From Gordonia hongkongensis (GTDB lineage: Bacteria; Actinomycetota; Actinomycetes; Mycobacteriales; Mycobacteriaceae): 64,000 bases of DNA. The position numbers and the translations under genes were made by a program. The DNA lies in NCBI RefSeq assembly GCF_023078355.1, contig NZ_CP095552.1, forward strand, positions 496,001 to 560,000, in the 5' to 3' direction. Under the pieces are notes generated by a model. It ran no database searches and was not told where the DNA came from. It saw nothing but the letters and a program-made list of their open reading frames with translations. Positions 34,749-43,621 of this stretch are shown here, one piece after another; positions within the stretch are counted from its first letter, which is position 1, and each line of letters opens with the position of its first letter.

Positions 34749-35471
34749 CTACCGACGCCGGCCGGCGGTGAGCCGCTCCCGGCGGAGCCGGTCTACCTCG
34801 GGAAGGTCAAGCGGTGCAAGCGTTTCGACGCCGAGCGCGGTGGCCAGGAGGTGATCGGCGAGTTCGGGGTTGCGGGCCAGTGCCGGACCGTGCATGTAGG
34901 TGCCGATGACGCTGCCCTGGACGACGCCCTCGGTGCCGTCGCCGACGCCGTTGCCCACGCCGTGCCGTACCCGACCCAGTGGGGCCGCGTCGGACCCGAG
35001 AGTCGTTCCGCCGCGGTGGTTCTCGAAACCGGTGAGGGACTGTGACAGTCCTGGGAGGGTCGGATCGACGAGCAATTCGCCGATACTCCGCTCCGCCTGG
35101 GGCGCCGTCGTGAGATCGAACAGGGAGATGCCGTCGACGCGTTCGCCCGCCGATGTCTCGTACCAGTGGCCGAGCACCTGGATGGCGGCGCAGATGGCCA
35201 GCACCGGCCGTCCGGCCGCCGCCGCCTGCTGCAGACCCGGGTAGCGCGTGAGGTGCCGGGTGGCGAGCCGCTGCGCGTAATCCTCGGCGCCACCGAGGGT
35301 GTAGACGTCGAGCGAGTCGGGGACCGGATCGTCGAGGGTGATGTGGATGACCTCGGCGTCGATGCCACGCATCAGTGCGCGGCGCTTCAGGACGAGGGCG
35401 TTCCCACCGTCCCCGTAGGTACCCATGACGTCGGGCAGGACGAGGCCGATCCGCAGGGTCGATTCGCTCAC
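34749..35471 (-). CDS. gatD: Lipid II isoglutaminyl synthase, glutaminase subunit GatD
   Basis: 240-residue class I-type glutamine amidotransferase (CobB/CobQ-like). The early LPDVMGTYGDGGNALVL, YTLGGAED, the nucleophile-region AICAAIQVLG and the histidine in GTYMHGPALARNPELAD are present. It liberates ammonia from glutamine for its partner MurT, which amidates the D-iso-glutamate of lipid II, a step required for efficient cross-linking. GTG 35471 overlaps the murT stop by four bases, so the subunits are made in stoichiometric coupling. Confidence 0.93.
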   Translation of the reverse strand: MSESTLRIGLVLPDVMGTYGDGGNALVLKRRALMRGIDAEVIHITLDDPVPDSLDVYTLGGAEDYAQRLATRHLTRYPGLQQAAAAGRPVLAICAAIQVLGHWYETSAGERVDGISLFDLTTAPQAERSIGELLVDPTLPGLSQSLTGFENHRGGTTLGSDAAPLGRVRHGVGNGVGDGTEGVVQGSVIGTYMHGPALARNPELADHLLATALGVETLAPLDLPEVDRLRRERLTAGRRR

Positions 35472-36769
35472 TGCTCCGCCTTCCGTGATCGTGCTGCGCG
35501 TTCCAGGGCGGTGCCGAGATCGCGGAACGCCGTGTAGTTCGCCAGGACCTCGACGCGTCCCGGCGGGCAGGATGCGATGGCGGCCATTGGGTCCGGGATG
35601 GTGGTGTGTTCGGCGCCCGCGTAGAGCAGCCGGACCGACAGGTCGGCGGCGCGCTCGCCGGCCGCGACGACCTGCATGGTCTCGAACGCCTCGAAGCGCA
35701 CGTCCCACAACCAGGACAGGTCCTCGCCGTCGGGCACCTGGCCGTTGACCGCGATCACCAGCCCGTCGGCGTCCTGGTCGATCATCGACATCGCTTCTTG
35801 CCACCCGGCCGGGTTCTTCGCGAGAAGTGTTCGGACCGAGTGGTTTCCGACCTGGTGGATGCCGTACCGGCCGGCGACCTCGCCGACGGTGCCGACGGCG
35901 GCCACCGCGTTGCGCGGGTCGGCGCCCATCGCGACGGCCGCGGCCACCGCCTGCGTCGCGTTGCCGCGGTTGGCTCTGCCCGGCACCGCGAGCTCCAGGG
36001 GAGCGCTGAAACCGTCGGGGCCGTAGATGTTCTCGTCGTCGAACCACCAGTCGGGGGTGGGGCGGCGGAAGTTGTCGTCGCCGGTCGACCGCCACCCCTC
36101 CTCGGAACGGACGATCGGCTCGCCGGTACGGGGGCAGCTGACGGAATCGCCGACCCAGCTCGCGCCGGCCGCGACCCAGACCACGTCCGGGGCGTCGAAG
36201 GCGGCTGACGTCACCAGGACGTCGTCGCAGTTGGCGATCACCGTGGTCTCGGGATGACGTGCGATGCCTTCACGCAGCCGACGCTCGATCATGTTGATCT
36301 CCCCGACTCGGTCAAGCTGATCCCGGGAGAGGTTGAGCATCACGAGGACCTCGGGGTCGACGGCGTCGCTGACGTGCGGGACGTGCAGTTCGTCGACCTC
36401 GAGCGCGCAGAACGGCGCCGTCCGGCTCAGGGTCAGCGTCGCGATGATGCCGGCGTCCATGTTGGCGCCGTCGGCCTGGGTGGCGACCTCGCCGAGTTCG
36501 GCCATCGCGGCCGCGGTCATCCGCGTGGTCGTCGACTTCCCGTTGGTGCCGGTGACGATCGCGGTGCGTTTGCCCGCGGCGAGCCGACCCATGATCTGGG
36601 GGTCGATCTTCGCGGCGACCAGCCCGCCGATCATCGACCCCTTGCCCCGTCCCGCGGTGCGCGACGCCCACCGGGCCGCGGCCGCAGCACCCAGGGCGAC
36701 GGCGGTACGGGCGGGAACACGGGTGTTCGTGCGGGTTGCGGAACCGGCGGAAGAGAGTCGGTCGGGCAT
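35468..36769 (-). CDS. murT: Lipid II isoglutaminyl synthase, MurT subunit
   Basis: 433-residue Mur-ligase-like subunit that activates the D-isoglutamyl carboxylate of lipid II with ATP. It has the P-loop GTNGKSTTTRM (about 73-83), EVDELHVPHVSD, NLSRDQLDRVGE, and a C-terminal DUF1727 domain with NGQVPDGEDLSWLWDV containing the catalytic acid region. The zinc-ribbon loop found in MurT of S. aureus is degenerate: CPRTGEP (C212) is followed by STGDDNFRRP, leaving a single cysteine. ATG 36769 is used; a GTG lies two codons upstream. It is coupled to gatD by a four-base overlap and divergent from an esterase gene. Confidence 0.93.
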   Translation of the reverse strand: MPDRLSSAGSATRTNTRVPARTAVALGAAAAARWASRTAGRGKGSMIGGLVAAKIDPQIMGRLAAGKRTAIVTGTNGKSTTTRMTAAAMAELGEVATQADGANMDAGIIATLTLSRTAPFCALEVDELHVPHVSDAVDPEVLVMLNLSRDQLDRVGEINMIERRLREGIARHPETTVIANCDDVLVTSAAFDAPDVVWVAAGASWVGDSVSCPRTGEPIVRSEEGWRSTGDDNFRRPTPDWWFDDENIYGPDGFSAPLELAVPGRANRGNATQAVAAAVAMGADPRNAVAAVGTVGEVAGRYGIHQVGNHSVRTLLAKNPAGWQEAMSMIDQDADGLVIAVNGQVPDGEDLSWLWDVRFEAFETMQVVAAGERAADLSVRLLYAGAEHTTIPDPMAAIASCPPGRVEVLANYTAFRDLGTALERAARSRKAEQ

Positions 36770-36844
36770 GCGCACGAGTGTGTCACAGGCCGATCCGACG
36801 GGAGTGGTCGTGCCGTGCGCCGACGCCGCGTAGGCTCGGCGGCT

Positions 36845-37927
36845 GTGAGTCGCGACACCCATCTGCGCCTGTCCCTGCCCGCCCGAGTGCAACGCGGACT
36901 GTTGCTCGCCGTCGCACGAATCCCGGCCGGAGCGTTGGCCGTTCTGGGGCGACGGGCACCGGTCAACTCCGACGGTGAGCGGGTCGCCCCCGAGCTTGCC
37001 GCGATCGGCTGGGCCAACGACAACGTGCCCGGGCTGAATCCCTTCCAGGGCGAGGTGGCGCAGTCGCGTGCGCAGACCGACGAGGTCGGCGCCGCCATGG
37101 CCGAGGCGCTGCCTCCCATGGCGGTGGAAGAGGACCTCGTCATCGACGGACCCGCCGGCCCGATCCCGGCCACCCGGTATCGCTCCACCACCGACTCGGC
37201 CGGGCTGCTCGTCTACTTCCACGGCGGCGGCTTCGTCACCGGCAGCCGGATCAGCCACGACACCTTCGTCCGGCGTCTGGCACATGGCACCGGCCTCGAC
37301 GTGCTCTCCGTCGACTACCGGTTGGCCCCCGACGCCCCGTTCCCCGCGGCCGTCGAGGACGCGGTGGCGGCGTGGCGCTTCGCCGTCGAGGTGGCGCCGC
37401 GGTGGGGTCTCGATCCGGCGCGGATCGTCGTCGCCGGTGACAGCGCGGGCGGAAATCTCGCGACCGTCGTCGCCCGGGAGGTCCGTGGCGAAGCGGTCAC
37501 CCCGGCTTTCCAGCTGCTCATCTACCCGGTGACCGACCAGGCCGCCGACACACCCTCGCGCCGGGAGTTCGCGTCGGGGTACTTCCTCACCGCCGACGGC
37601 ATCGGCTGGTTCACCGATCGCTACCTGCCCGACGCCGCGCAGCGGAGCGACCCGCGCTGCTCGCCACTGCTTGCCGACGATCTCAGCGGTCTCCCGCCCG
37701 CGCATGTCATGGTCGCCGGCTTCGACCCGCTGCGTGACGAGGGCCTCGCGTACGCGCGCAGGCTCGAGGAGGCCGGCGTGCCGGTCACGGTCCGGCGAGA
37801 GGGCGCGATGATCCACGGGTTCGTCAACATGACCTTGATCAGTCCGGGGGCCCGGGCCGCGGTCGACCGTCTGTGCGCGGTGGTGCGCGAGGCCCTTCCG
37901 CCGGCCGGGTCCAGCTCAGCCGCCTGA
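36845..37927 (+). CDS. HSL-family alpha/beta hydrolase (carboxylesterase)
   Basis: 360-residue esterase of the hormone-sensitive lipase (Lip/GDXG) family: the oxyanion HGGGFVTGS, the nucleophile in GDSAGGN, DPLRDEG for the acid and IHGFVNM for the histidine. It hydrolyses short or medium acyl esters; the natural substrate is unknown. There is no signal peptide, so it is probably cytosolic. GTG 36845 follows the -10 TAGGCT by 8 nt. Its end overlaps the convergent EamA gene by 12 bases. Confidence 0.88.
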   Translation: MSRDTHLRLSLPARVQRGLLLAVARIPAGALAVLGRRAPVNSDGERVAPELAAIGWANDNVPGLNPFQGEVAQSRAQTDEVGAAMAEALPPMAVEEDLVIDGPAGPIPATRYRSTTDSAGLLVYFHGGGFVTGSRISHDTFVRRLAHGTGLDVLSVDYRLAPDAPFPAAVEDAVAAWRFAVEVAPRWGLDPARIVVAGDSAGGNLATVVAREVRGEAVTPAFQLLIYPVTDQAADTPSRREFASGYFLTADGIGWFTDRYLPDAAQRSDPRCSPLLADDLSGLPPAHVMVAGFDPLRDEGLAYARRLEEAGVPVTVRREGAMIHGFVNMTLISPGARAAVDRLCAVVREALPPAGSSSAA

Positions 37928-38908
37928 GCGCACCGGTGTTCCGGCGCCCTCCCGAGCGCCCGTCACCGCCGACACGGAATCGGCCGGCGTCTGCGTGGCA
38001 CCTGGAACGGTCGGGCGCCTACGGGTTCGCGGCCGGGCCATCACCCCAGCAGCGCACCCCGCGACGACGATGACCGCACCGACGATCTCCCCGACGCTGG
38101 GGACTTCGCCGAGAACGAAGAATGCTGCCGAGATCCCAACCACGGGCACGAGCAGCGACATCGGCGACACCCGGCTTGCGTCGTTGCGTCCCAGCAGCGT
38201 GGTCCACAGACCCGCACCGATGACGGTGCCGAAGATCGCGAGGTAGGCGAGGCCACCCAGGGCACGGAGTCCACTCTCGGTACCGAGCGTGGCCAGCGCG
38301 TCGAAGCCGGCGGAGGGTCCCTCGACGATCAGGCTCACCGCATACAGCGGCGGAGTGGCGACGACGGCCATCCACAACGTCATCCGCAGGGAGTCGTCGG
38401 GACGGGCGAGTCTGCCCCCGATGTTGCCCGCTGCCCAGCTCAGACCACCGAGCACGGTGAGACCGATCGGGAGCAGAGCGGCCACGCCGAGGTCGCTGCC
38501 GCGCATCCGGTCGATCGCGATGACCGCCATGCCGAGAACCGCGACCGCCAGGCCGAGGATCTGTCCGGCCGTCATCCGTTCTCGGAGGAACAGCACGCCG
38601 AGGATGACCGTGAAGGGCGCCGAGGTCTGGAGAACCAGCGAGGCGAGCCCGGTCGGCATGCCCAGATCCATGGCCAGGAACAGCATGATGAACTGCACGC
38701 TGCCGAAGCCGGCGACGTACAGCAGGAACCACTTCAGGCGCACCTTCGGGAACCGCACGAACAGCATGACCGGTATCGCCATCACCGCGAATCGCATCGC
38801 GGCGAGGAAGAACGGTGGGAAGTGATCGAGCCCGACTCGGATCGCGATGAAGTTCAGTCCCCAGAGCAGGACGACGAACAACGCGAGGAGGCGATCACGA
38901 GTGGACAT
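37916..38908 (-). CDS. EamA-family (DMT) permease
   Basis: 330-residue membrane protein with about ten transmembrane helices in two EamA repeats, the first opening LFVVLLWGLNFIAIRVGL. The repeats are of the drug/metabolite-transporter superfamily and are usually metabolite exporters. A hydrophilic Arg/Thr tail of about 45 residues ends the protein. The substrate is not predictable. The ATG is at 38908. It lies 75 bp after the thioredoxin stop on the same strand, and its tail is convergent with and overlaps the esterase gene by 12 bases. Confidence 0.85.
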   Translation of the reverse strand: MSTRDRLLALFVVLLWGLNFIAIRVGLDHFPPFFLAAMRFAVMAIPVMLFVRFPKVRLKWFLLYVAGFGSVQFIMLFLAMDLGMPTGLASLVLQTSAPFTVILGVLFLRERMTAGQILGLAVAVLGMAVIAIDRMRGSDLGVAALLPIGLTVLGGLSWAAGNIGGRLARPDDSLRMTLWMAVVATPPLYAVSLIVEGPSAGFDALATLGTESGLRALGGLAYLAIFGTVIGAGLWTTLLGRNDASRVSPMSLLVPVVGISAAFFVLGEVPSVGEIVGAVIVVAGCAAGVMARPRTRRRPTVPGATQTPADSVSAVTGAREGAGTPVRSGG

Positions 38909-38983
38909 GGGCCCATCGTCGGTGTGGACGATGTGAAGGACAATCGAATTTAACCGGAATAACTAATCAGTTTTCCTGAAGGG

Positions 38984-39346
38984 TTATTCCTGTGCTGCGG
39001 CGACCTTCGCCCGCACGTCATCCATGTCGAGACCCTCGACGGCGCCGATCAGTTCTTCGAGCTGAGCCGCAGGCAGTGCACCGGGCTGGTTGAAGACCAG
39101 AATCCCGTCCCGGAATGCCATGAGCGTCGGGATGGAACGGATTCCGAGACTGCCGGCGAGTTGCTGCTCGGCCTCGGTGTCGATCTTGCCGAACACGATG
39201 TCGGAGTGTGCTTCGGAGGCCTTCTCGAAGACGGGCGCGAACTGCCGGCACGGGCCGCACCAGCCGGCCCAGAAGTCGAGGAGGACGATGCCGTCCGAGG
39301 CGATGGTGTCCTCGAAGGTTTCCAGGGTGATGTCTTGTGATGCCAT
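38984..39346 (-). CDS. Thioredoxin
   Basis: 120-residue thioredoxin with the active site WAGWCGPC (C30, C33), the ordered KIDTEAEQQLAGSLGIRSIPTLMAF with the cis-proline, and the C-terminal helix. It has no signal peptide, so it is a cytoplasmic disulfide reductase. It is not next to a thioredoxin reductase, so it is probably a second thioredoxin. ATG 39346 follows a GGTGGGGG purine-rich ribosome site. An 8-bp inverted repeat GGAATAAC/GTTATTCC (38956-38990) flanks its stop, possibly a weak terminator. It is divergent from the LysR gene. Confidence 0.92.
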   Translation of the reverse strand: MASQDITLETFEDTIASDGIVLLDFWAGWCGPCRQFAPVFEKASEAHSDIVFGKIDTEAEQQLAGSLGIRSIPTLMAFRDGILVFNQPGALPAAQLEELIGAVEGLDMDDVRAKVAAAQE

Positions 39347-39449
39347 GCCCCCACCAACGGATCGGACCGCTCGGACATTCCACCCCGGAGGTCATGCCGT
39401 GACCCACGGCACCGCCTGACGACGACGTGGGCCTGAGTACCGTTGTCGC

Positions 39450-40331
39450 ATGGAAGTCCGGCGTCTGCGGCTGCTGCGGGAATTCGCCGACCGGGAGTCG
39501 ATCGGCGCGGTCGCCGAGGCGATGCACATGACCCCGTCGGCGGTGTCGCAACAGCTGAAGGTCCTGGCCGAGGAGGCCGGTGTCGCGTTGTTCGAACCCG
39601 ATGGCCGCCGAATCCGATTGACCGAGGCGGGGCGTGCGCTCGTGCTGCGCGCCGATGACGTGATCGCGGCGGTGGATCGGGCGCAGGAGGAGATGTCGTC
39701 GTATCGGTCGGGCAAGGCCCGGGTCCGACTGGCGATGTTCCCGTCCGGTGCGACCCTGCTGCTGCCGGCGGTCCTGGAGCGGGCCACCGCATCGGGCATC
39801 GACGTACACGCGGTCCATCTCGACGTCGGATACCACGACGCGGCACCGGCTCTCGCCGACCACGACATCGTGGTCACCCACCGCGACGAACGGACCCCGG
39901 CGATCAACGTCCCGCGGGTCCGGGTCACCGAGCTGATGCGTGAACCCGTCGACGTGATCGTCGCCGCCGGCAGCGAACTCGCCGTGCGCGACCAGGTCGC
40001 GGTCACGGAACTCGCCGATCACGACTGGATCAGCGTCGAAGGCGGCTTCCCGGTCGACGATGTGCTGCTGTCGATCTCGGCGGCGACCGGGGTGGCGCCG
40101 CGGGTGACCCAGCGGATGCTGGACTTCACGACGATCGAGGCACTGGTGGCCCATGGGCACGGCATCGCTCTGATGCCGCGGTTCGCCGTCCGCCACCCGG
40201 GGGTGAAACGGCTGGTGCTCAAGGGTGTTCGTGCCGCACGGGTCTACGAGGCGCTCGCCCGGCCACGTTCGCGAGCGGCCGTGCAGCAGGTCGTCGACCA
40301 CCTGCGCGGCGTCGGCGCAGACCAGGGCTGA
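39450..40331 (+). CDS. LysR-family transcriptional regulator
   Basis: 293-residue LTTR. The N-terminal winged helix EVRRLRLLREFADRESIGAVAEAMHMTPSAVSQQLKVL is followed by a coiled linker helix and a two-lobed effector domain. The effector is unknown. ATG 39450 is 6 nt after TACCGT (39438-39443), suggesting a leaderless message. It lies head-to-head with thioredoxin, the usual LTTR arrangement toward a controlled gene, so it may regulate the thioredoxin/EamA pair. A strong hairpin follows the stop. Confidence 0.88.
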   Translation: MEVRRLRLLREFADRESIGAVAEAMHMTPSAVSQQLKVLAEEAGVALFEPDGRRIRLTEAGRALVLRADDVIAAVDRAQEEMSSYRSGKARVRLAMFPSGATLLLPAVLERATASGIDVHAVHLDVGYHDAAPALADHDIVVTHRDERTPAINVPRVRVTELMREPVDVIVAAGSELAVRDQVAVTELADHDWISVEGGFPVDDVLLSISAATGVAPRVTQRMLDFTTIEALVAHGHGIALMPRFAVRHPGVKRLVLKGVRAARVYEALARPRSRAAVQQVVDHLRGVGADQG

Positions 40332-40356
40332 CCGCCGCCGCGCCAGGATGACGCAC

Positions 40357-40383
40357 ACAGCCCGGGGCGTGGCCCCGGGCTGT
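40357..40383. terminator. Bidirectional terminator hairpin
   Basis: Perfect 12-bp stem (ACAGCCCGGGGC and complement) around a 3-nt loop, between the convergent LysR and acyl-CoA dehydrogenase genes. Confidence 0.8.
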
Positions 40384-40399
40384 GGACGATGTCGAGGAC

Positions 40400-41551
40400 T
40401 CAGACGCCGAGGCTCTTGCCGACGATGTCCTTCATGATCTCGGTGGTGCCACCGAAGATCGTCTGGATACGCGCGTCGGTGTAGGCGCGGGCGACGCGGT
40501 ACTCGTTCATGTAGCCGTAGCCGCCGTGCAGCTGCAGGCAGCTGTCGATGACGCGCTTGGCCAGTTCGGTACACCACCACTTGTTCTTCGAGGCGTCGAC
40601 GGCGTTCAGCTCGCCGTCGAGAACGCCCTGCAGGCAGCGGTCGATGTAGACCTCGGCGATGTCGAGCTCGGTCGCCATCTCGGCGAGGCTGAAGCGGTTC
40701 GCCTGGAAGGTGCCGATCGGACGGCCGAAGGCCTTGCGGTCCTTGGTGTACTGCAGGGTCTCGTCGAAGATCGCACGCGCACCGGCGATGGCGCCGATGC
40801 CGATCGACAGCCGCTCCGACGGCAGGTTCTGCATGAGGTGGTAGAAGCCCATGCCCTCCTGGCCGAGCAAATTCTCGACCGGGACGCGCACGTCGTTGAA
40901 GTGCAGCTCGGCGGTGTCCTGGGCCTTGAGGCCCATCTTGTCGAGCTTGCGGCCGCGCTCGAAGCCCTCCATGCCGCGCTCGACGACGAGCAGCGAGAAC
41001 GCCTTGTGGCCCGCCTCGGGATCGGGGTTGGTCCGGCAGACCACGACCACGAGGTCGGAGTTGATGCCCGACGAGATGAACGTCTTGTTGCCGTTCAGGA
41101 CATAGTGATCGCCCTCGAGCTTGGCCGAGGTCTTGATGCCCGCCAGGTCGGAGCCCGCGCCCGGCTCGGTCATCGCGACGGCGAGGATCGTCTCGCCGGT
41201 GGCGATCCCGGGCATCCAGCGCTTCTTCTGCTCGTCGTTGGCGAGGTGCACGAAGTACGGTGCGACGACGTCGTTCTGCAGGCTGAGGCCGGGTGCCGCG
41301 CCGTCGAACTTCGCGAACTCCTCGACCACCACGGCGTTGAACCGGAAGTCGTCCATGGCACCGCCGCCGCCGTACTCCTCGGGGATGTTGAATCCGAGAA
41401 GACCTGCGTCACCGGCCTTCTTGAAGGCGATGCGATCGACCTGACCGGCTCGCGTCCACTCCTCGGTGTACGGGGCGCATTCGCGCTGCAGGAATTGCCG
41501 CGCGGTTTCCCGCAGGGCCTCGTGCTCGTCTTCGAAGATGGTGCGTTTCAT
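40400..41551 (-). CDS. Acyl-CoA dehydrogenase
   Basis: 383-residue FAD-dependent acyl-CoA dehydrogenase: AVAMTEPGAGSDLAGIKTSAK, HFNDVRVPVENLLG, the FAD-binding DRKAFGRPIGTFQ, and LHGGYGYMNEYRVARAYTDARI with the likely catalytic glutamate, then IFGGTTEIMK. It starts fatty-acid or branched-acid beta-oxidation. The true start is ATG 41551, preceded by GGGAG, not the longer frame. It is the last gene of the operon thiolase, TetR, dehydrogenase. The acyl-chain preference is not clear. Confidence 0.92.
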   Translation of the reverse strand: MKRTIFEDEHEALRETARQFLQRECAPYTEEWTRAGQVDRIAFKKAGDAGLLGFNIPEEYGGGGAMDDFRFNAVVVEEFAKFDGAAPGLSLQNDVVAPYFVHLANDEQKKRWMPGIATGETILAVAMTEPGAGSDLAGIKTSAKLEGDHYVLNGNKTFISSGINSDLVVVVCRTNPDPEAGHKAFSLLVVERGMEGFERGRKLDKMGLKAQDTAELHFNDVRVPVENLLGQEGMGFYHLMQNLPSERLSIGIGAIAGARAIFDETLQYTKDRKAFGRPIGTFQANRFSLAEMATELDIAEVYIDRCLQGVLDGELNAVDASKNKWWCTELAKRVIDSCLQLHGGYGYMNEYRVARAYTDARIQTIFGGTTEIMKDIVGKSLGV

Positions 41552-41598
41552 GGCTTCTCCCTTTCGTGAGTGAGTCTGTACTCGGTGTCGTTCGGTGA

Positions 41599-42264
41599 TC
41601 AGTCGTCGGTGTGCCCCTGCGCGCCCACGACGCGCAGCGAGATCAGGGCGTACGACGCCGCGACCTCGGCCGGTGTCCGGGCACCCGAGGGGCGATACCA
41701 GGTGGTGACCGCCTGGCACGCGCCGAAGAGGTAGCGCAGGACGTCTTTCACGTCCTCCTCGAACGAGAACTCGCCCGATTCGACACCGCGCGCGATGACA
41801 TCGGCGAGCAGGTCCTCGGTCTCGGTGCGCATCGCGACGTAGGTCTCACGTCGCGGATCGTCGGAGTCCAGATGGCGGAACTCGTGAGCAACGCTGGCGA
41901 GTTCGAGATCGCTCGTCATGTGCAGGACGATCGACTCGATGGCATTGGACAGCTGCTCGCTCGGCGTCCGGCCGGACTGAATGGCCGCGCCGACCCACGC
42001 CAGCACCGAGGTCATCGCGGCCTCGAGCAGTTCGACGAGGATGCCGAGCTTGTTGTCGTGGTGGTAGTAGAGCGTCGGCAGCGAAACGCCTGCCCGCGAG
42101 GCGATGTCACGGATCGAGGTGCCGTGATAACCGCGCTCGTAGAAGGCGTGCTTGGCCGCGACGAGGGTGGCCGGCAGCGGCACCGGTTCGCGCTCCCGCC
42201 AGTCCAGGCCCTCGGTCTCGATCGTCAGCCTCCGGGTGGGAGCCGGCCGCGCCGCCTCAGACAC
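41599..42264 (-). CDS. TetR-family regulator
   Basis: 221-residue repressor. The HTH is in GYHGTSIRDIASRAGVSLPTLYYHHDNKLGIL, after an N-terminal 50-residue extension, and a C-terminal TetR_C domain follows. It is embedded between thiolase and acyl-CoA dehydrogenase genes, which suggests that it regulates this fatty-acid operon and is sensitive to an acyl-CoA. GTG 42264 overlaps the thiolase stop by eight bases. The palindrome at 43507-43518 in front of the operon is the probable binding site. Confidence 0.87.
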   Translation of the reverse strand: MSEAARPAPTRRLTIETEGLDWREREPVPLPATLVAAKHAFYERGYHGTSIRDIASRAGVSLPTLYYHHDNKLGILVELLEAAMTSVLAWVGAAIQSGRTPSEQLSNAIESIVLHMTSDLELASVAHEFRHLDSDDPRRETYVAMRTETEDLLADVIARGVESGEFSFEEDVKDVLRYLFGACQAVTTWYRPSGARTPAEVAASYALISLRVVGAQGHTDD

Positions 42265-43450
42265 GTTCGATGATGGTGGCGTTGGCCATGCCCGGGCCCT
42301 CGCACATGGTCTGCAGGCCGTACCGGCCGCCGGTGGCCTCGAGGTGGTTGACCATCGTCGACAGCAGTCGGGTGCCGGAGGAGCCGAGTGCGTGGCCGAG
42401 CGAGATCGCGCCACCGCGCGGATTCAGTTTCGCCGGGTCGGCGCCGAACTCGTGGGCCCAGGCCAGCGGCACCGGAGCGAAGGCCTCGTTGACCTCATAG
42501 GTGTCGATCTCGTCGATGGACAGGCCGGCCCGCTTGAGGACCTTGTGGGTGGCCGGGATCGGTGCGGTGAGCATGAAGATCGGGTCGTCGCCGGCGACCG
42601 AGAACGAGTGGAAACGCGCACGAGGGGTCAGGCCGAGCTTCGACGCCATGACATCGCTCATGATGAGCGCGCCGGAGGCCCCGTCGGTGAGCGGCGAGGA
42701 ATTGCCCGGGGTGATGAGCCAGTTGATGTCGGGAAAGCGTGCGGCGGTGTCCTCGGTGTAGAAGGACGGGCGCAGGCCGGACAGTCCCTCGGCGGTGGTC
42801 GACGCGCGAACCGTTTCGTCGACGCGGTGGGTGACGATGTCGCCGTTGGCGTCGGCGACATCGATCGGCAGCACCTCGCGGTCGAAGAATCCCTCGGCGG
42901 CGGCTGCCGCAGCACGCTGATGCGACTGGGCGGCAAAGGCATCGAGGGTGTCACGATCGAACTTCCATTTGGCCGAGATCAGTTCGGCCGAGATGCCCTG
43001 GTTCACCAGGCCGTCGGGGTAGCGCGCGGCGATGCTCGGACCGTAGGGGCTTTTTCCGGCGGTGGTGAAGCCCATCGGGACGCGGCTCATGGACTCGACG
43101 CCGGCGGCGATCACCACGTCGTAGGCGCCGGCGATGATGCCCTGCGCGGCGAAGTGCGCGGCCTGCTGGCTCGACCCGCACTGACGGTCGACGGTCGTCG
43201 CGGGCACCGACTCGGGGAAGCCGGCGGACAGCAGGGCGGTCCGCGAGATGTTCAGGGCCTGCTCACCGGCCTGGCCGACGCAACCGCCGATCACATCGTC
43301 GACGAGGGCCGGGTCGAGATCGTTGCGCTCGACCAGCGAGCGCAGCACGTGTGCGAGCAACTCGACGGGCTTGGTCTCCGACAGCGCGCCCCCGGGCTTC
43401 CCCTTTCCGGACGCGAGGCGTACGACGTCGACGATGACGGCTTCGGGCAT
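42257..43450 (-). CDS. Acetyl-CoA C-acyltransferase (thiolase)
   Basis: 397-residue thiolase with the catalytic cysteine in DDVIGGCVGQAGEQALNISR, a histidine in GGAISLGHALGSSG, and the second cysteine in LQTMCEGPGMANATI. Dimer-typical residues such as VNEAFAPVP are present. It cleaves 3-ketoacyl-CoA to acetyl-CoA and a shortened acyl-CoA, the last step of beta-oxidation. The ATG is at 43450 with GAGAGG upstream. It is the first gene of the operon with TetR and acyl-CoA dehydrogenase. Confidence 0.93.
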   Translation of the reverse strand: MPEAVIVDVVRLASGKGKPGGALSETKPVELLAHVLRSLVERNDLDPALVDDVIGGCVGQAGEQALNISRTALLSAGFPESVPATTVDRQCGSSQQAAHFAAQGIIAGAYDVVIAAGVESMSRVPMGFTTAGKSPYGPSIAARYPDGLVNQGISAELISAKWKFDRDTLDAFAAQSHQRAAAAAAEGFFDREVLPIDVADANGDIVTHRVDETVRASTTAEGLSGLRPSFYTEDTAARFPDINWLITPGNSSPLTDGASGALIMSDVMASKLGLTPRARFHSFSVAGDDPIFMLTAPIPATHKVLKRAGLSIDEIDTYEVNEAFAPVPLAWAHEFGADPAKLNPRGGAISLGHALGSSGTRLLSTMVNHLEATGGRYGLQTMCEGPGMANATIIERV

Positions 43451-43506
43451 GAGGGTTCCTCTCGGGAGCGGGGACCAGCGCAGCAGTAAGCGCGGCTCAC
43501 TTTATC

Positions 43507-43518
43507 TAACGATCGTTA
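43507..43518. promoter_or_regulatory. TetR operator candidate TAACGATCGTTA
   Basis: Perfect 12-bp palindrome about 57 bp upstream of the thiolase start. The AACG-NN-CGTT type is typical of TetR-family operators controlling fatty-acid genes. The TetR encoded in the same operon is the likely partner, giving autoregulation. Confidence 0.65.
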
Positions 43519-43577
43519 TACCGGTCTAGCACGCGCTCGGTGGCGGAATCAACAGCAAGCACCCGCAGAAATGGGTA

Positions 43578-43609
43578 CCGCCCTCACCCGGGTGGACGGG
43601 TGAGGGCGG
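43578..43609 (-). terminator. Terminator after the ABM gene
   Basis: Perfect 13-bp stem (CCGCCCTCACCCG and complement) with a 6-nt loop, beginning 13 bp downstream of the ABM-domain gene stop (minus strand). Confidence 0.75.
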
Positions 43610-43621
43610 CGTCGTGACGTG

